Source: Mariniblastus fucicola (GTDB lineage Bacteria > Planctomycetota > Planctomycetia > Pirellulales > Pirellulaceae). From it: DNA of 64,000 nt. The stretch's first letter is position 1; every line of letters begins with the position of its first letter. The DNA is taken from positions 496,001-560,000 of the forward strand of contig NZ_CP042912.1 in the NCBI RefSeq assembly GCF_008087665.1, in the 5' to 3' direction. This document shows positions 25,113 to 34,391 of the stretch, piece after piece. Both the position numbers and the translations under genes were made by a program. The notes under the pieces were generated by a model. It did no database searches, had not been told where the DNA came from, and saw only the letters and a list, made by a program, of their open reading frames with translations.

Positions 25113-25691
25113 CTACCCGTCCAGGTCATCGTCGTCCGGTTGAGGACCATGTTTGCGTCTGGTCGGACCGTCCCACTGGGTCGGGATCAGTTTGACAGGG
25201 CCTCCTTTGGCAGGTTTCTCAATGCGGAAACGGCTACGGACATAACCGTGGCAATCGATGCAAGTCGTCGACATGTGGAGGTAGGTGTAGTGAGCCGCTT
25301 GCAAGTCTTCACGTTCGGCATGTTCCGCCAGCTTGTCACACTGACGGCGGAAGGAGACGCTGTAGTGTTGGTAGACTTCGTCGACTGATCGAGGCCAATG
25401 TGCTGCCTCGGCAATCTTCTTCAGTTGCCGGGCACTGTCCCGGATTTTGACGAAATCTTCGGTCACCAAACCGGCCAGGACCTTCTGCGAATTGGCGAGC
25501 TTGGCATCCATATACAGTTGAGTGTCGTCAACCCGCTCGGGCTCCGACTGAACCTGCTCTTGCTGATTGGCGTTCGCCTGGTTTGTCAGGGCTGGCGTTT
25601 GCAGCGGTGGTTTCGCGCATACCCAAGCCCCACCGATCACCATAATTGCGGAGGTGAAGATTGCTGCGAGTGATTCCGTTCGAAGTTGCAT
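25113..25691 (-). CDS. Secreted c-type cytochrome (cytochrome c'-like)
   Basis: A 192-residue protein with an N-terminal signal sequence, a Gln/Asn-rich linker, and a helical domain with one haem site near the C-terminus, CIDCH (C144, C147, H148). A C-terminal haem site after a long helical part is the layout of cytochrome c' type four-helix proteins. It may bind small gases or carry electrons in the periplasm. The tail is charged (DDDDLDG). I chose ATG 25691 because AAAGG lies 6 bases upstream; an ATG two codons earlier leaves no room for it. The CBS gene lies upstream on the same strand, 56 bases away. Confidence 0.82.
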   Translation of the reverse strand: MQLRTESLAAIFTSAIMVIGGAWVCAKPPLQTPALTNQANANQQEQVQSEPERVDDTQLYMDAKLANSQKVLAGLVTEDFVKIRDSARQLKKIAEAAHWPRSVDEVYQHYSVSFRRQCDKLAEHAEREDLQAAHYTYLHMSTTCIDCHGYVRSRFRIEKPAKGGPVKLIPTQWDGPTRRKHGPQPDDDDLDG

Positions 25692-25747
25692 AATCATCCT
25701 TTCTCAGAAACTGTCGTACAAAATGTGCGCCGGCGTTTACGCCGGGT

Positions 25748-26164
25748 TTACAGTTCGGCAAGAAAGTTAATCAGGTCCGTCGATGTGACCAAGCCCACGA
25801 GTTTTTCTCCGTCAACGACTGGTAACGCGTGGAAGCTGTGTGAGCCAAGCAACCGAGCTGCGTCGCGAATCGTCGCGGTCTGCGGAATGGTTACTGGATT
25901 TTGATTCATGATGTCGTGCATCTTGTAAGTGTGGTCGAGGATGCTATCGAGGCCTTTGCCGTCCTGATTTCCAAACTCCCCAAACGAAACTCGCATAAAG
26001 TCATTGGATGTCACGATCCCAATCAGTTTCTCGCCACTGACGACCGGCACGTGGTGAATTGGCTTTTCCTCGAAGATCTGTCTTAGTTGAGAAACCGGCT
26101 GTCCGTCATGAACGGTGGTCAGTTCAGTTGACATGATCCCGGAGATCGATTCATTCTTCTTCAT
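25748..26164 (-). CDS. Two-CBS-domain protein
   Basis: A 138-residue protein made of two CBS domains: residues about 8-65 (ISGIMSTELTTVHDGQPVSQLRQIF...HHVPVVSGEKLIGIVTSNDFM) and about 75-135 (DIMNQNPVTIPQTATIRDAARLL...HALPVVDGEKLVGLVTSTDLI). Paired CBS domains bind adenosine nucleotides and act as energy sensors. With no attached enzyme, its target is unknown. It likely forms an operon with the cytochrome gene downstream. Confidence 0.93.
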   Translation of the reverse strand: MKKNESISGIMSTELTTVHDGQPVSQLRQIFEEKPIHHVPVVSGEKLIGIVTSNDFMRVSFGEFGNQDGKGLDSILDHTYKMHDIMNQNPVTIPQTATIRDAARLLGSHSFHALPVVDGEKLVGLVTSTDLINFLAEL

Positions 26165-26596
26165 GGCGTCTCAATAAAAATGGAAAGGTCGTAGGCGGCA
26201 GGCAGTGAGTCACAAGATTCGGTGTCTGCGATGGAAATCAATAGCAAGGGCCATGCCACCAACGAATCAGGGCCGTCCGCCTATCTGGAATTCGGAAACG
26301 AAGTTGCTCAAGGCAAACAATGGCTTGCGTCTGCGGGCAATTCGCGGAATCGAAACCAATGAAAGCGTCGATGGATCGAAACGGTGTGTCGTTGTGCCGG
26401 GCGAGAATGCTCAGGCAGCCGTGCGGGTGAGCACGCTGGCAGAATTCGAAAGAAGCGGAATTTATGTGTTCCGGGCCAATGGCCAGGCGTTGCCAGGACT
26501 CGGCAATAACTGGCCTCAAACCAGCATCCATGCAAGCGTGCAAGCGAATGGGTCAAAGAGCAGCGAACGCGTCGCCTGGCACAACTCAACCCTGCT
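26165..26596. other. Gap with an orphan frame, possibly a gene remnant
   Basis: About 430 bases. A plus-strand frame (26205-26600, GTG start, 131 codons) has balanced codon use and one protein-like stretch (TLAEFERSGIYVFRANGQ) that resembles the end of Ig/PKD-like domains. It lacks a signal and ribosome site and overlaps the stop of the next gene. It could be a decayed fragment of a surface protein; I would not call it a gene. Confidence 0.3.
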
Positions 26597-28918
26597 CTAG
26601 TATTTCAACCTACGGGCCGTCCGCGGTGTTTCGACACGCGAAGCCTCTGGTTGAAACGATCCCAGTTGATCGGACCACGACCCTGGAACGACTTCTTCCG
26701 GAGCAACGATTGGCACGGGCTGGTTCAGATTCGAAGCGTTGTCCAGCGCCACGCCGCACCAGCCTTCCGCCAAAGATAGCCGGCCAATTCCGAGGGCCAG
26801 TCCAGGTACCTTTTCACGAACGGCAGCTGGCAACAGGTCGAACGCGTACTGTCGATCGAGAATAACTTTGAACGCGCCACGAATCGCAATCTGGTCGGCA
26901 AGCCGTAAATCAGAACCCTCCGAAACCACTTCTGAAAGGTTGACGCGATCAAGCACGACCCGCGTTCCGATGTATTTCGGGACGAAGCTGGTGGTGACCT
27001 TGATTTTCTTCCAGGGGCGACCGTTGCCAATCTGAAATCGGCGAAAACTGAACGTCACGCTGGCAATGCCGTCTTCAAAATCCACTCGAACGCCATCATA
27101 TTTTTCAAACTGAAACGTCGCTTCAGCTTCCGTGTTTTTTGACTCGTACGGAATGCCGGTGATTTTCTCGATATGCTGACCTAGCGTGATCGCGTCGAAT
27201 TTTTTTCCATTGATCCCAAAACGCTCGATCAAATTGTTGAGCGCCGATTGGTGAAACTGAACCGTCAGAAGGTCTGACTCAAAATCGGTAGGCCGTGGCT
27301 GCCACGCCGCCATTTGGTCACGGCCCGCGACACGGTAGCGACCGACGATCCGCTGATTTGACGTGCTCAACTGGACGGTTTCCGGTTCCAGATCCATCGA
27401 GATCAGTCGTGACAACACCACCTCGTGAATGCCTTTGCGCAGTTGCTGTACCAGATCGTTGACTTCCTGTTCCACGCGCTGCTTGGCGCCCGTTTCCACA
27501 CGATGCTTGGTCAGCTTGAGTGCTTCCGGCGTTTGCTCTTCTGCCTTTTGCTTGGCGATTTTTCGAGTCAACCAGCCGACCAGCGGAACTCGATCGTAGC
27601 TGCCGCGGAGACCGGTCAGACGCTGTCGCGCTGTCGACGTTGCCTGAGCTTCTTCCGACGTAACGCCCGTGCGGCTGAACGCCAGCTTTTGAAAGACCTT
27701 GAAATCTGCCAGGCCCCGGTTCTCGAAAATGAATCCGCTTCGCTTGGCGACCGTTTCCGACGTCACATGGCCGATCGTTTCGATACCCAACGAAATTTCG
27801 TTAGGGTTAGGGATCAACGCGATTCGCAACTGATTCTCGATCAGGCTTTGGCCAGAGACCTTGGCTCCCTGGATTCTTTCCGACACCGGTTCGGTCATCG
27901 CAGGTACCTGTGGCAGCATCTGGTTTAGCATTCTCTGATTGATTGCAATTCGAAAGTTTGCGTTTCGCCAGTGAGAATCGATCGTCGCTGCCAACTCGTT
28001 AGCAACAGGATCCTCCGACCACAGCAGGTTTTGATACTCATTGTTCAGATACGTCGCATACTTGCCGGAGTGCTTTTGCTCCATCATCTCGATCAGCTTC
28101 ATCAGCATCGTATGATCAACTTCATCAGATGCCGCGTCTCGAATCGCCGTGAGAATCTCAGGGGCGAAGAATGGTTGAAACAGATCTCGTTGGGCATCGG
28201 TAAGCGACGGAGAATGGTAACGCGCCAAAAATTTCTGTGACGCTTCACGCAGGTCTCGGCGAGCATTCTTGTCCATATTTGAAACGCTGGCTGCTTCAAC
28301 CAAAGCATCCCATGCAAGATACTCCTGCCATCCCGTGTTGTTGGGGATTTGTTTCTGCAGCAGCTCATCAAGATTCTCTGGTAACGAACTCAAGCTGACC
28401 GTTCGGACTGGAGTTATCTTTTTCGATGCAACGGCTTTCGCATGATCGATCACGCCGGCCCAAACTTCGATCCGACGGCCCAGTCGGTACTGAAACCTTT
28501 GCAATTCCGAGACCAGTTCCGCGGCTTCCACGTTGAGCCCGCCGGACGGTTGGCTGATGGAGATTTGCTGAATTAATGGGGTCACCGCCTGTCGCTGCTG
28601 ATTCAATGCCATCAACGCTTCGACTGCTTCTTCACTGGTGACTTCTGTTTCGTCGCAGAGGTACTCGGCCAGCTCTTTGGTGCGAACTGCCCAGGCTTTT
28701 GTCAGCTCGAACTCCTCGAACGCGGTCAGTTCCTTGAGCAGCTGAATTGCAGGCGGCCATTTGGATTTCGGTTGTTCGCTGGCTTGGGCGCTGTTGGGTG
28801 ATCGCATGATCTGCGCATCAGAGCGATCGACGTGACCGAGCAATCCGATCAGGACGAACAATGCCAACAGCTGTGATATCTTCGTTGTTCGAGTGAAGTT
28901 GGCTGGACGCGAATGCAT
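26597..28918 (-). CDS. Large secreted protein, function unknown
   Basis: A 773-residue protein. A signal peptide spans residues 1-36 (hydrophobic core LLALFVLIGLLG, ending DAQ). Residues 50-330 are predicted mainly helical, with several Glu/Gln-rich stretches. Residues 340-760 are mixed and beta-rich, including an EISLGIETIGHVTSETVAKR segment and a basic stretch near 460-490. No cysteine motif, HExxH or other catalytic signature is visible. It is probably periplasmic or surface-located. It stands alone between the CBS and rsmD genes on the same strand, with about 150 bases to rsmD. Confidence 0.8.
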   Translation of the reverse strand: MHSRPANFTRTTKISQLLALFVLIGLLGHVDRSDAQIMRSPNSAQASEQPKSKWPPAIQLLKELTAFEEFELTKAWAVRTKELAEYLCDETEVTSEEAVEALMALNQQRQAVTPLIQQISISQPSGGLNVEAAELVSELQRFQYRLGRRIEVWAGVIDHAKAVASKKITPVRTVSLSSLPENLDELLQKQIPNNTGWQEYLAWDALVEAASVSNMDKNARRDLREASQKFLARYHSPSLTDAQRDLFQPFFAPEILTAIRDAASDEVDHTMLMKLIEMMEQKHSGKYATYLNNEYQNLLWSEDPVANELAATIDSHWRNANFRIAINQRMLNQMLPQVPAMTEPVSERIQGAKVSGQSLIENQLRIALIPNPNEISLGIETIGHVTSETVAKRSGFIFENRGLADFKVFQKLAFSRTGVTSEEAQATSTARQRLTGLRGSYDRVPLVGWLTRKIAKQKAEEQTPEALKLTKHRVETGAKQRVEQEVNDLVQQLRKGIHEVVLSRLISMDLEPETVQLSTSNQRIVGRYRVAGRDQMAAWQPRPTDFESDLLTVQFHQSALNNLIERFGINGKKFDAITLGQHIEKITGIPYESKNTEAEATFQFEKYDGVRVDFEDGIASVTFSFRRFQIGNGRPWKKIKVTTSFVPKYIGTRVVLDRVNLSEVVSEGSDLRLADQIAIRGAFKVILDRQYAFDLLPAAVREKVPGLALGIGRLSLAEGWCGVALDNASNLNQPVPIVAPEEVVPGSWSDQLGSFQPEASRVETPRTARRLKY

Positions 28919-29066
28919 GCAGGTTTCGTGGGCTTCTGGGTGCGACTATGTCTACCAAGAAACATCGGAACGGCTCCTGATCAGAGTCGAGTTTCAAATC
29001 GCATTCGCAGAATGAAAATTGCTAGCGGGATGTTGAATTAGCCAGGCTTTGAGGCCTAAACCAGTT

Positions 29067-29711
29067 CTAGCCCCGCTTATGGGCCACCGAGATGTATGCA
29101 GGCGGGTAGTATCGGGTTTGCCATTGGACTTCATCGGGAAGATCGCTGGTTTGAAATCGATGATCCGACTCGACGACAAAAACGCTGTCTTCAGGTGCGA
29201 CATCGATCAGGCTGTGCATCGTGATCAGCAACTCATCGCGGTTATCTTCAAAGAGCGCGTAAGGTGGACAGCAAAAAACCACCCACGGTTCGGCCGGCCA
29301 CGAATCGCGGTCGTTGAGGAACTGACGCACCCAGAAGAAAGTGTCAGAATTGATAACTTTGGCTTTCGATTCCAGCCCAAGGGACTGAACATTCGATTCA
29401 ACGATACGTAACGTAGGAATGTGACGCTCGACAAGGAAAGCCTGCGTGGCCCCTCGGCTGAGTGCCTCCAGTCCAATGGCTCCGGTGCCGGCAAAAAGGT
29501 CAAAAGCTGCCTTGCCCTCAACGTAGCCTCCGACCAGATTGAAACAGGCTTCTCTCGTCAGGTCCTTCATGGGCCGCGTGACCGGATCGCCGGAGTACTC
29601 GATCTGCCTGCCCCGAAACGTGCCGCCAATAATTCGCAACTTGCCGACGTCCGCGCTGGACTGTTGGCTGTTGAAGTCCTTGAGATTTTTTCCTCGAGTT
29701 ATTTTGGCCAT
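29067..29711 (-). CDS. rsmD: 16S rRNA (guanine966-N2)-methyltransferase
   Basis: A 214-residue Rossmann-fold methyltransferase of the RsmD family: LRIIGGTFRGRQIEY, then TRPMKDLTREACFNLVG, the SAM-binding DLFAGTGAIGLEALSRGA, and motif IV. RsmD methylates G966 of 16S rRNA in assembled 30S subunits. Motif IV reads FCCPPY instead of the usual (D/N)PPY, so the Asp that contacts the target base is Cys here. I chose ATG 29711 (MAKITRGK) because the longer frame to 29792 would overlap the divergent cyclophilin gene. Confidence 0.9.
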   Translation of the reverse strand: MAKITRGKNLKDFNSQQSSADVGKLRIIGGTFRGRQIEYSGDPVTRPMKDLTREACFNLVGGYVEGKAAFDLFAGTGAIGLEALSRGATQAFLVERHIPTLRIVESNVQSLGLESKAKVINSDTFFWVRQFLNDRDSWPAEPWVVFCCPPYALFEDNRDELLITMHSLIDVAPEDSVFVVESDHRFQTSDLPDEVQWQTRYYPPAYISVAHKRG

Positions 29712-29782
29712 GTTTGAGCGGACACGATAAGCGTACAATTTGAAAGCCCCATGATAACATTCGTGAAACGATTTGAGCCCCG

Positions 29783-31003
29783 ATGAACTCACCTTTTAAT
29801 TGCAAAACAATTCGATGTCTCGCGGTGGTTGTGATTCTGATCGTTGGGGTTGTTGGACAGATGGAATCTGTGGCCGCACAGGAAGCTACAGAGGGCGTTT
29901 CTTCCAGGGAGAGGTTCGAGCAGGCGTTGCTTCGTGGACGCGAGTTGGCCAAGGAATGCCGCAAAATCAGTTTGCACTTTTTCGACAGTTCATTGGAAGA
30001 GTCGCACGCGTGGAAAGAGAAATGGCCTGATGCAGCGAATGATTTGCGGGAACACAAATCGGTTCTTGAGAAAGCTGCGATCGACTGGTTTCTGGAATGC
30101 AATGAACCCGATCACGAACTGACTCAAATGGCGATTGCGATCTCCAACCAGGTTTACCTTGCGGGCGATTTTGAGCTGACGTGGAAAATCCTGGACAAGG
30201 TAAGAACTTTCTCTGAGGACGGAGACAACCCTGCGCTTCAACGACGCATGGCACTCGTCGGAATCAAAACCAACCGGTTCGCCGACGGGCTGAAGTTTCT
30301 CCAGCGACCCGATGCTCGCGAAGCGATCGATGCTCTCGATAATCGCGCTGACAAGAACATGTTTCGGTTATGCCCCATGCTGGCTGCGAACTGGGAACGG
30401 GAATCCGAACTAAGAAAAAAAGAAGCGGAAGCAGACGACTTGCCGCGGGTCAAATTTGAAACTTCGACGGGAGATGTGATCGTTGAGCTGTATGAGAATG
30501 AGGCTCCGGAGACGGTTGCCAATTTTATCAGTCTTGTCGAATCTGGATTCTATGATGACGCGCTTTGGCATCCGGTCGTCAAGGATTTGGTTGCTCAGAC
30601 GGGTGCCTTTCACCGCGTCCGCAGATTGCCGGCACCGTATTTGATCAAGAACGAGTCAATGCTTGATGACTCGCGAAAACATTTCGCCGGAAGCCTGTCG
30701 ATGGTGAACAGGCAGCGTGAACCACTATTGCCATCATCCGTGTTCGCGTTGATTATGCTGCCCAATCCCGAACTTGACTGGAATGGAAGCGAGGACGATA
30801 AATACTCACAGACTGTTTTTGGCCGTATCGTTTCGGGGATGGAGCATGTGCATGCTTTGCCTTCGACGGTCGAAATTGACTCAGAGTCTGACGAAGAGAA
30901 AGTCATCAAGGGTGTCAAGCATGGCCACATTATCAAAGCGACCGTTCTCCGCAAACGGGACCATGAGTACGCTTTTGAGAAAATCGACACCAACAAAAAA
31001 TAG
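29783..31003 (+). CDS. Secreted cyclophilin-like protein 1, active site degenerate
   Basis: A 406-residue protein: signal peptide (residues 1-32), helical region (33-215) and a cyclophilin-type domain (about 222-395). The domain start (VKFETSTGDVIVELYENEAPETVANF) is conserved, but the catalytic FHRV is WHPV and the QFF motif is VFA. It therefore probably binds peptides without isomerase activity. It is the first of three paralogues in tandem (29783, 31086, 32500), sharing layout but not activity. Confidence 0.88.
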   Translation: MNSPFNCKTIRCLAVVVILIVGVVGQMESVAAQEATEGVSSRERFEQALLRGRELAKECRKISLHFFDSSLEESHAWKEKWPDAANDLREHKSVLEKAAIDWFLECNEPDHELTQMAIAISNQVYLAGDFELTWKILDKVRTFSEDGDNPALQRRMALVGIKTNRFADGLKFLQRPDAREAIDALDNRADKNMFRLCPMLAANWERESELRKKEAEADDLPRVKFETSTGDVIVELYENEAPETVANFISLVESGFYDDALWHPVVKDLVAQTGAFHRVRRLPAPYLIKNESMLDDSRKHFAGSLSMVNRQREPLLPSSVFALIMLPNPELDWNGSEDDKYSQTVFGRIVSGMEHVHALPSTVEIDSESDEEKVIKGVKHGHIIKATVLRKRDHEYAFEKIDTNKK

Positions 31004-31085
31004 CCGATAATCCTGGCATGATTCATTTGAGTTGCGATTTGACCCACAGCCTCAATTTGAAACTTCAAAAACTGGGCTACGTAAA

Positions 31086-32405
31086 ATGAAACCTACCCTC
31101 CGAAACTGGACTTTAATTCTGGCATGCGCGCTCGCGCCCGGTTGGATAGCCGAACCTGCGGTTCACGCTAAACAGGTTGATGCTCCCGGTGACGCGGCAG
31201 AAACTGAATCGGCGGAAGATCGCGAAATATCCGAAGAGGCCAAGGCCTTTCGTGATTTGCAGTTAAAACTGCGCAACAATCAGGACCGCATTGACCTGCT
31301 GTTCCGAACCCTGCCCATTGGATTTCCTCAGCGCAGAGCAGCGTACAAGACGGAAATTGAGCGTCTTGAGGTAGCCAATGCCCGTTTGAGGAAAGAGGTG
31401 TTTGCCAAAGCCAAAGCTGCTTTTAAAAGCAGTGAAAAGCCGAGCATGATGAGCACTCAAATTATCCAGAAACGCCTCGCGTCAATGCTTCGTCCTCGTA
31501 ATTCGGATGACTTTTTCAACCCAGAGGCTTCGCTGGAGTTGATCGCGATGATGAAAGAGAAGTTTCCCGACAATCCATCGTTGCTTGAGTACGAGTTTCT
31601 GGCCAACTACGCGATCGAGCGATTCGAAAACGCGGACAAGGCACTTCGACGATACGAAGAACTGATCAAAGGCGATCTTTCGACAGCCAGGCAGGAACTG
31701 CAGGCGACGATGGAGAAGTATCAGCAGGAGCTGATGATTCGTCGTCTCGAATCCAATACTGACGATCTGCCGCGTGTGCTCCTTGTGACAACCGAAGGCG
31801 ATATTCTGGTTGAGCTTTACGAGAATCACGCGCCCAATACAGTTGCGAACTTTATTCACCTTGTTCGTGATCAAAAGTTCTACGATGGTTTGTTGTTTCA
31901 CCTGGTAAAACCTGGCGAATACGCGATGACCGGAAGCCCCACCGGCAACGGAATGGGTGACGCCGGATATCGAATCCCCTGCGAGTGCGATGGTGAGAAG
32001 ATTCGTAGTCATTTCCGAGGCACGCTGTCGATGATGGCACCGGAAAAAGACCGTGGCGGTTCCCAGTTCTTTATCACACAGCAGCCAAACCCGCATACTT
32101 ACGACGGTAAATACACCGCGTTTGGACGAGTCATTGAGGGAATGGACGTGGTGCTGAAATTGCGAAACGTTGACATGACCAGCCGCATGGCTTCCACAAC
32201 GGATGTTTCTAAAGTCATTCGTGCTGAAGTGGTGCGAGCCCGCTCTCATACGTACATGCCGGAAAAAATTGCCAATTCCAGTTCGGTTGGCGGCCCTGGA
32301 TTTACGGGTTCAGACTCAGGATTGCCTGGCGGAACGGACGATGACATGGATAGCACGCCTGGATCGTTTGACCTCCTCTTGCCGGGCGCAGGCGGCGGGA
32401 AATAA
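31086..32405 (+). CDS. Secreted cyclophilin-type peptidyl-prolyl isomerase 2, one key residue changed
   Basis: A 439-residue protein with signal peptide (to about residue 28), a charged helical region, and a cyclophilin domain at about 235-390. GSQFFIT is intact, but FHRV is FHLV, so the catalytic Arg (Arg55 of human CypA) is Leu. Activity may be reduced. The tail is Gly/Ser/Asp-rich. I chose ATG 31086; the open frame from 31032 lacks a signal peptide. It lies 82 bases after the first paralogue, and a terminator follows. Confidence 0.88.
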   Translation: MKPTLRNWTLILACALAPGWIAEPAVHAKQVDAPGDAAETESAEDREISEEAKAFRDLQLKLRNNQDRIDLLFRTLPIGFPQRRAAYKTEIERLEVANARLRKEVFAKAKAAFKSSEKPSMMSTQIIQKRLASMLRPRNSDDFFNPEASLELIAMMKEKFPDNPSLLEYEFLANYAIERFENADKALRRYEELIKGDLSTARQELQATMEKYQQELMIRRLESNTDDLPRVLLVTTEGDILVELYENHAPNTVANFIHLVRDQKFYDGLLFHLVKPGEYAMTGSPTGNGMGDAGYRIPCECDGEKIRSHFRGTLSMMAPEKDRGGSQFFITQQPNPHTYDGKYTAFGRVIEGMDVVLKLRNVDMTSRMASTTDVSKVIRAEVVRARSHTYMPEKIANSSSVGGPGFTGSDSGLPGGTDDDMDSTPGSFDLLLPGAGGGK

Positions 32406-32429
32406 TTGACGTCTGATCGTCTGACGACC

Positions 32430-32467
32430 GGACACATTGCTGGATCTCAGTGTGTCCTTTCTTTTTC
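32430..32467 (+). terminator. Probable terminator after cyclophilin 2
   Basis: GGACACA (32430-32436) pairs with TGTGTCC (32451-32457), with a small inner CTG/CAG pairing and a T-rich tail. It lies 24 bases after the stop and 33 bases before cyclophilin 3, so transcription may be partly separated. Confidence 0.65.
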
Positions 32468-32499
32468 TTACTGACCAACGTCAGCAAATGGAGTGAACG

Positions 32500-33741
32500 A
32501 TGTTATTTCGTATTGGTTTCTGCCTGTTGTTTGCCGCGTTTTGTGTGCCTGAGTTCGCCGTTGCTCAAACCGATCTCGCGTCATTGAGCGAATCGTGGAA
32601 AGCGTGCAACGCAAAACTGATCGAGACATCGGAAGCGCTCGACAGCGGAGACGTTTCTCCCGGGCTCGCTGATGAGTACCGGGATCTGGTCGATGAAGCA
32701 AACGAGCTGATCGAGTCCATTCGAAAACAGGCTCTGGTTGAACTTAAGGAGAAGCCCGGCGATGGAAGTGTCTTTCAGGCGTTAGTGGCTGTGATGGTTT
32801 ATGACGCACGAGCCGGTCGCGACGGAGATGTTCTGGATGTTGGTCAGGAGTTGATCAAATCGAAAATCAATCCTCTGTATTTTGAGGTTGCCGCAAAGGC
32901 GGGTGGGCTGGAGCTCAGTCAAAAGCAGGTCTTTGACGAGTTGGTGATTCGACATCGGGAAGCGATGGCTGACGATTTGCCACGAGTCAAACTGGAAACA
33001 ACGGCAGGTGACATCGTGCTGGAACTTTACGAGAACGAAGCTCCCAACACAGTGCGGAACTTTGTGTCGCTCGTTGAGTCCGGATACTATTCCGACAAGC
33101 TGTTTCACCGCGTGATCGAAAATTCGATTGCTCAGGGAGGTGGCTATGAAACGGAAGGGATCGGATCGGGCGGTCCGGGCTATCAGATCGACTGTGAATG
33201 CAAACAGGCTGATGCTCGGCGAAACTTCACAGGAACAATCGCCATGGCGAATGCTGGCCGCGATACCGGTGGCAGCCAGTTCTTTCTCAATTTCAAGTAC
33301 AACCGACCGCTTGATGGTGTGCACACGGTTTTCGGCCGCGTCATTTCCGGAGCAGATGTGCTTGATAAAATTGAGCGAACGGAACTGACAATCAATGGGA
33401 TGGAACGTCCGATCGAACAGGCCAAGCCTGACAAAATTGTGTCTGCCACGGTGTTGCGGAAAAGGGATCATTCCTATCGCGTACGTAAAAAGGGCGAGCC
33501 AGCGTTGCCAGAAGAGCCTGTTGCAGAGAAAGAAGACGATGTTCCCGCTCTTGAGCTTGAGGAAGAGGCTGCCTCTGAACCTGAGATGAAAAAGGCAGAT
33601 GCCAGCGAGGAAGAAGCTGACAAGGAAGAAGCTGGCAAGGAAGAAGTAGGCAAGGAAGATGTAGACAAGGGAGAGCCTTCGGAAGCGAAATCGAAAAAGG
33701 CTGATGAATCTGAGTCCAGCGACGACGAAGACCAGCAATGA
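32500..33741 (+). CDS. Secreted cyclophilin-type peptidyl-prolyl isomerase 3
   Basis: A 413-residue protein: signal peptide (1-22, ending AVAQ), helical region, and a cyclophilin domain (about 162-325) with FHRVI, AQGGG and GSQFFL intact, so it should be an active prolyl isomerase that helps fold exported proteins. Residues 335-413 are a Glu/Lys tail with repeated K-E-E units and no fold. The last four bases, ATGA, overlap the start of nth, suggesting translational coupling. Confidence 0.93.
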   Translation: MLFRIGFCLLFAAFCVPEFAVAQTDLASLSESWKACNAKLIETSEALDSGDVSPGLADEYRDLVDEANELIESIRKQALVELKEKPGDGSVFQALVAVMVYDARAGRDGDVLDVGQELIKSKINPLYFEVAAKAGGLELSQKQVFDELVIRHREAMADDLPRVKLETTAGDIVLELYENEAPNTVRNFVSLVESGYYSDKLFHRVIENSIAQGGGYETEGIGSGGPGYQIDCECKQADARRNFTGTIAMANAGRDTGGSQFFLNFKYNRPLDGVHTVFGRVISGADVLDKIERTELTINGMERPIEQAKPDKIVSATVLRKRDHSYRVRKKGEPALPEEPVAEKEDDVPALELEEEAASEPEMKKADASEEEADKEEAGKEEVGKEDVDKGEPSEAKSKKADESESSDDEDQQ

Positions 33742-34391
33742 AGAAAGCCGAGCGTGCCGAGTTGGTTCGAGAACGACTTGCGGAACTCTATCCCGATCCG
33801 CCGATTCCTCTCAATCACAGCAACCCGTTCACGCTGCTGGTTGCTGTACTGCTCAGTGCCCAGTGCACCGATGAACGGGTCAATCAAGTGACGCCAAAGC
33901 TGTTTCTCCTGGCTCGCAGCGCCAAAAAGATGTGCGAGGTTCCGGTCGAAGTGATCCTTGAAATCATTCGGCCTTGCGGTCTGTCGCCGCAGAAATCAAA
34001 AGCGATCGCTGGCCTGTCGAGGATCCTTGTCGATGAACACGACGGCAAGGTGCCTGCGGATTTTGAAGCACTTGAACGATTACCCGGCGTCGGACACAAA
34101 ACTGCCAGCGTTGTGATGGCCCAGGCGTTCGGTGTTCCCGCATTTCCGGTCGATACGCACATCCATCGACTGGCTCAGCGATGGGGACTGACTAGCGGCA
34201 AGAACGTCAAACAGACAGAGGCCGACTTGAAGAAACTGTTTCCGGAATCCTGCTGGAACGATTTACACTTACAGATCATTTTCTACGGCCGGGAACACTG
34301 TTCGGCCCGTGGTTGCGACGGCACGAAATGCGAGCTCTGTCGGGCTTGCTATCCGAATCGCAAGAAACCGCCAACGATAAAAAAAGCCTGA
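33738..34391 (+). CDS. nth: Endonuclease III (DNA glycosylase/AP lyase)
   Basis: A 217-residue HhH-GPD glycosylase. The helix-hairpin-helix LPGVGHKTASVV contains the catalytic Lys, and FPVDTHIHRL supplies the catalytic Asp. It removes oxidised pyrimidines and cuts the abasic site. The C-terminal cysteines (HCSARGCDGTKCELCRACYP) are spaced x4, x4, x2, x2, unlike the classical Cx6Cx2Cx5C cluster, though five cysteines are enough for one [4Fe-4S]. It overlaps the cyclophilin 3 stop by four bases, and its 3' end contains a terminator for the opposite strand. Confidence 0.93.
   Translation: MKKAERAELVRERLAELYPDPPIPLNHSNPFTLLVAVLLSAQCTDERVNQVTPKLFLLARSAKKMCEVPVEVILEIIRPCGLSPQKSKAIAGLSRILVDEHDGKVPADFEALERLPGVGHKTASVVMAQAFGVPAFPVDTHIHRLAQRWGLTSGKNVKQTEADLKKLFPESCWNDLHLQIIFYGREHCSARGCDGTKCELCRACYPNRKKPPTIKKA

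Noticed and set aside
26205-26600. 131-codon frame in the gap before the 773-residue gene
   Set aside because: Some protein-like sequence, but GTG start, no ribosome site and overlap with the stop of the next gene; listed only as a possible remnant.
31482-32249. 255-codon minus-strand frame opposite cyclophilin 2
   Set aside because: Shadow of a clear cyclophilin gene; no recognisable motif.
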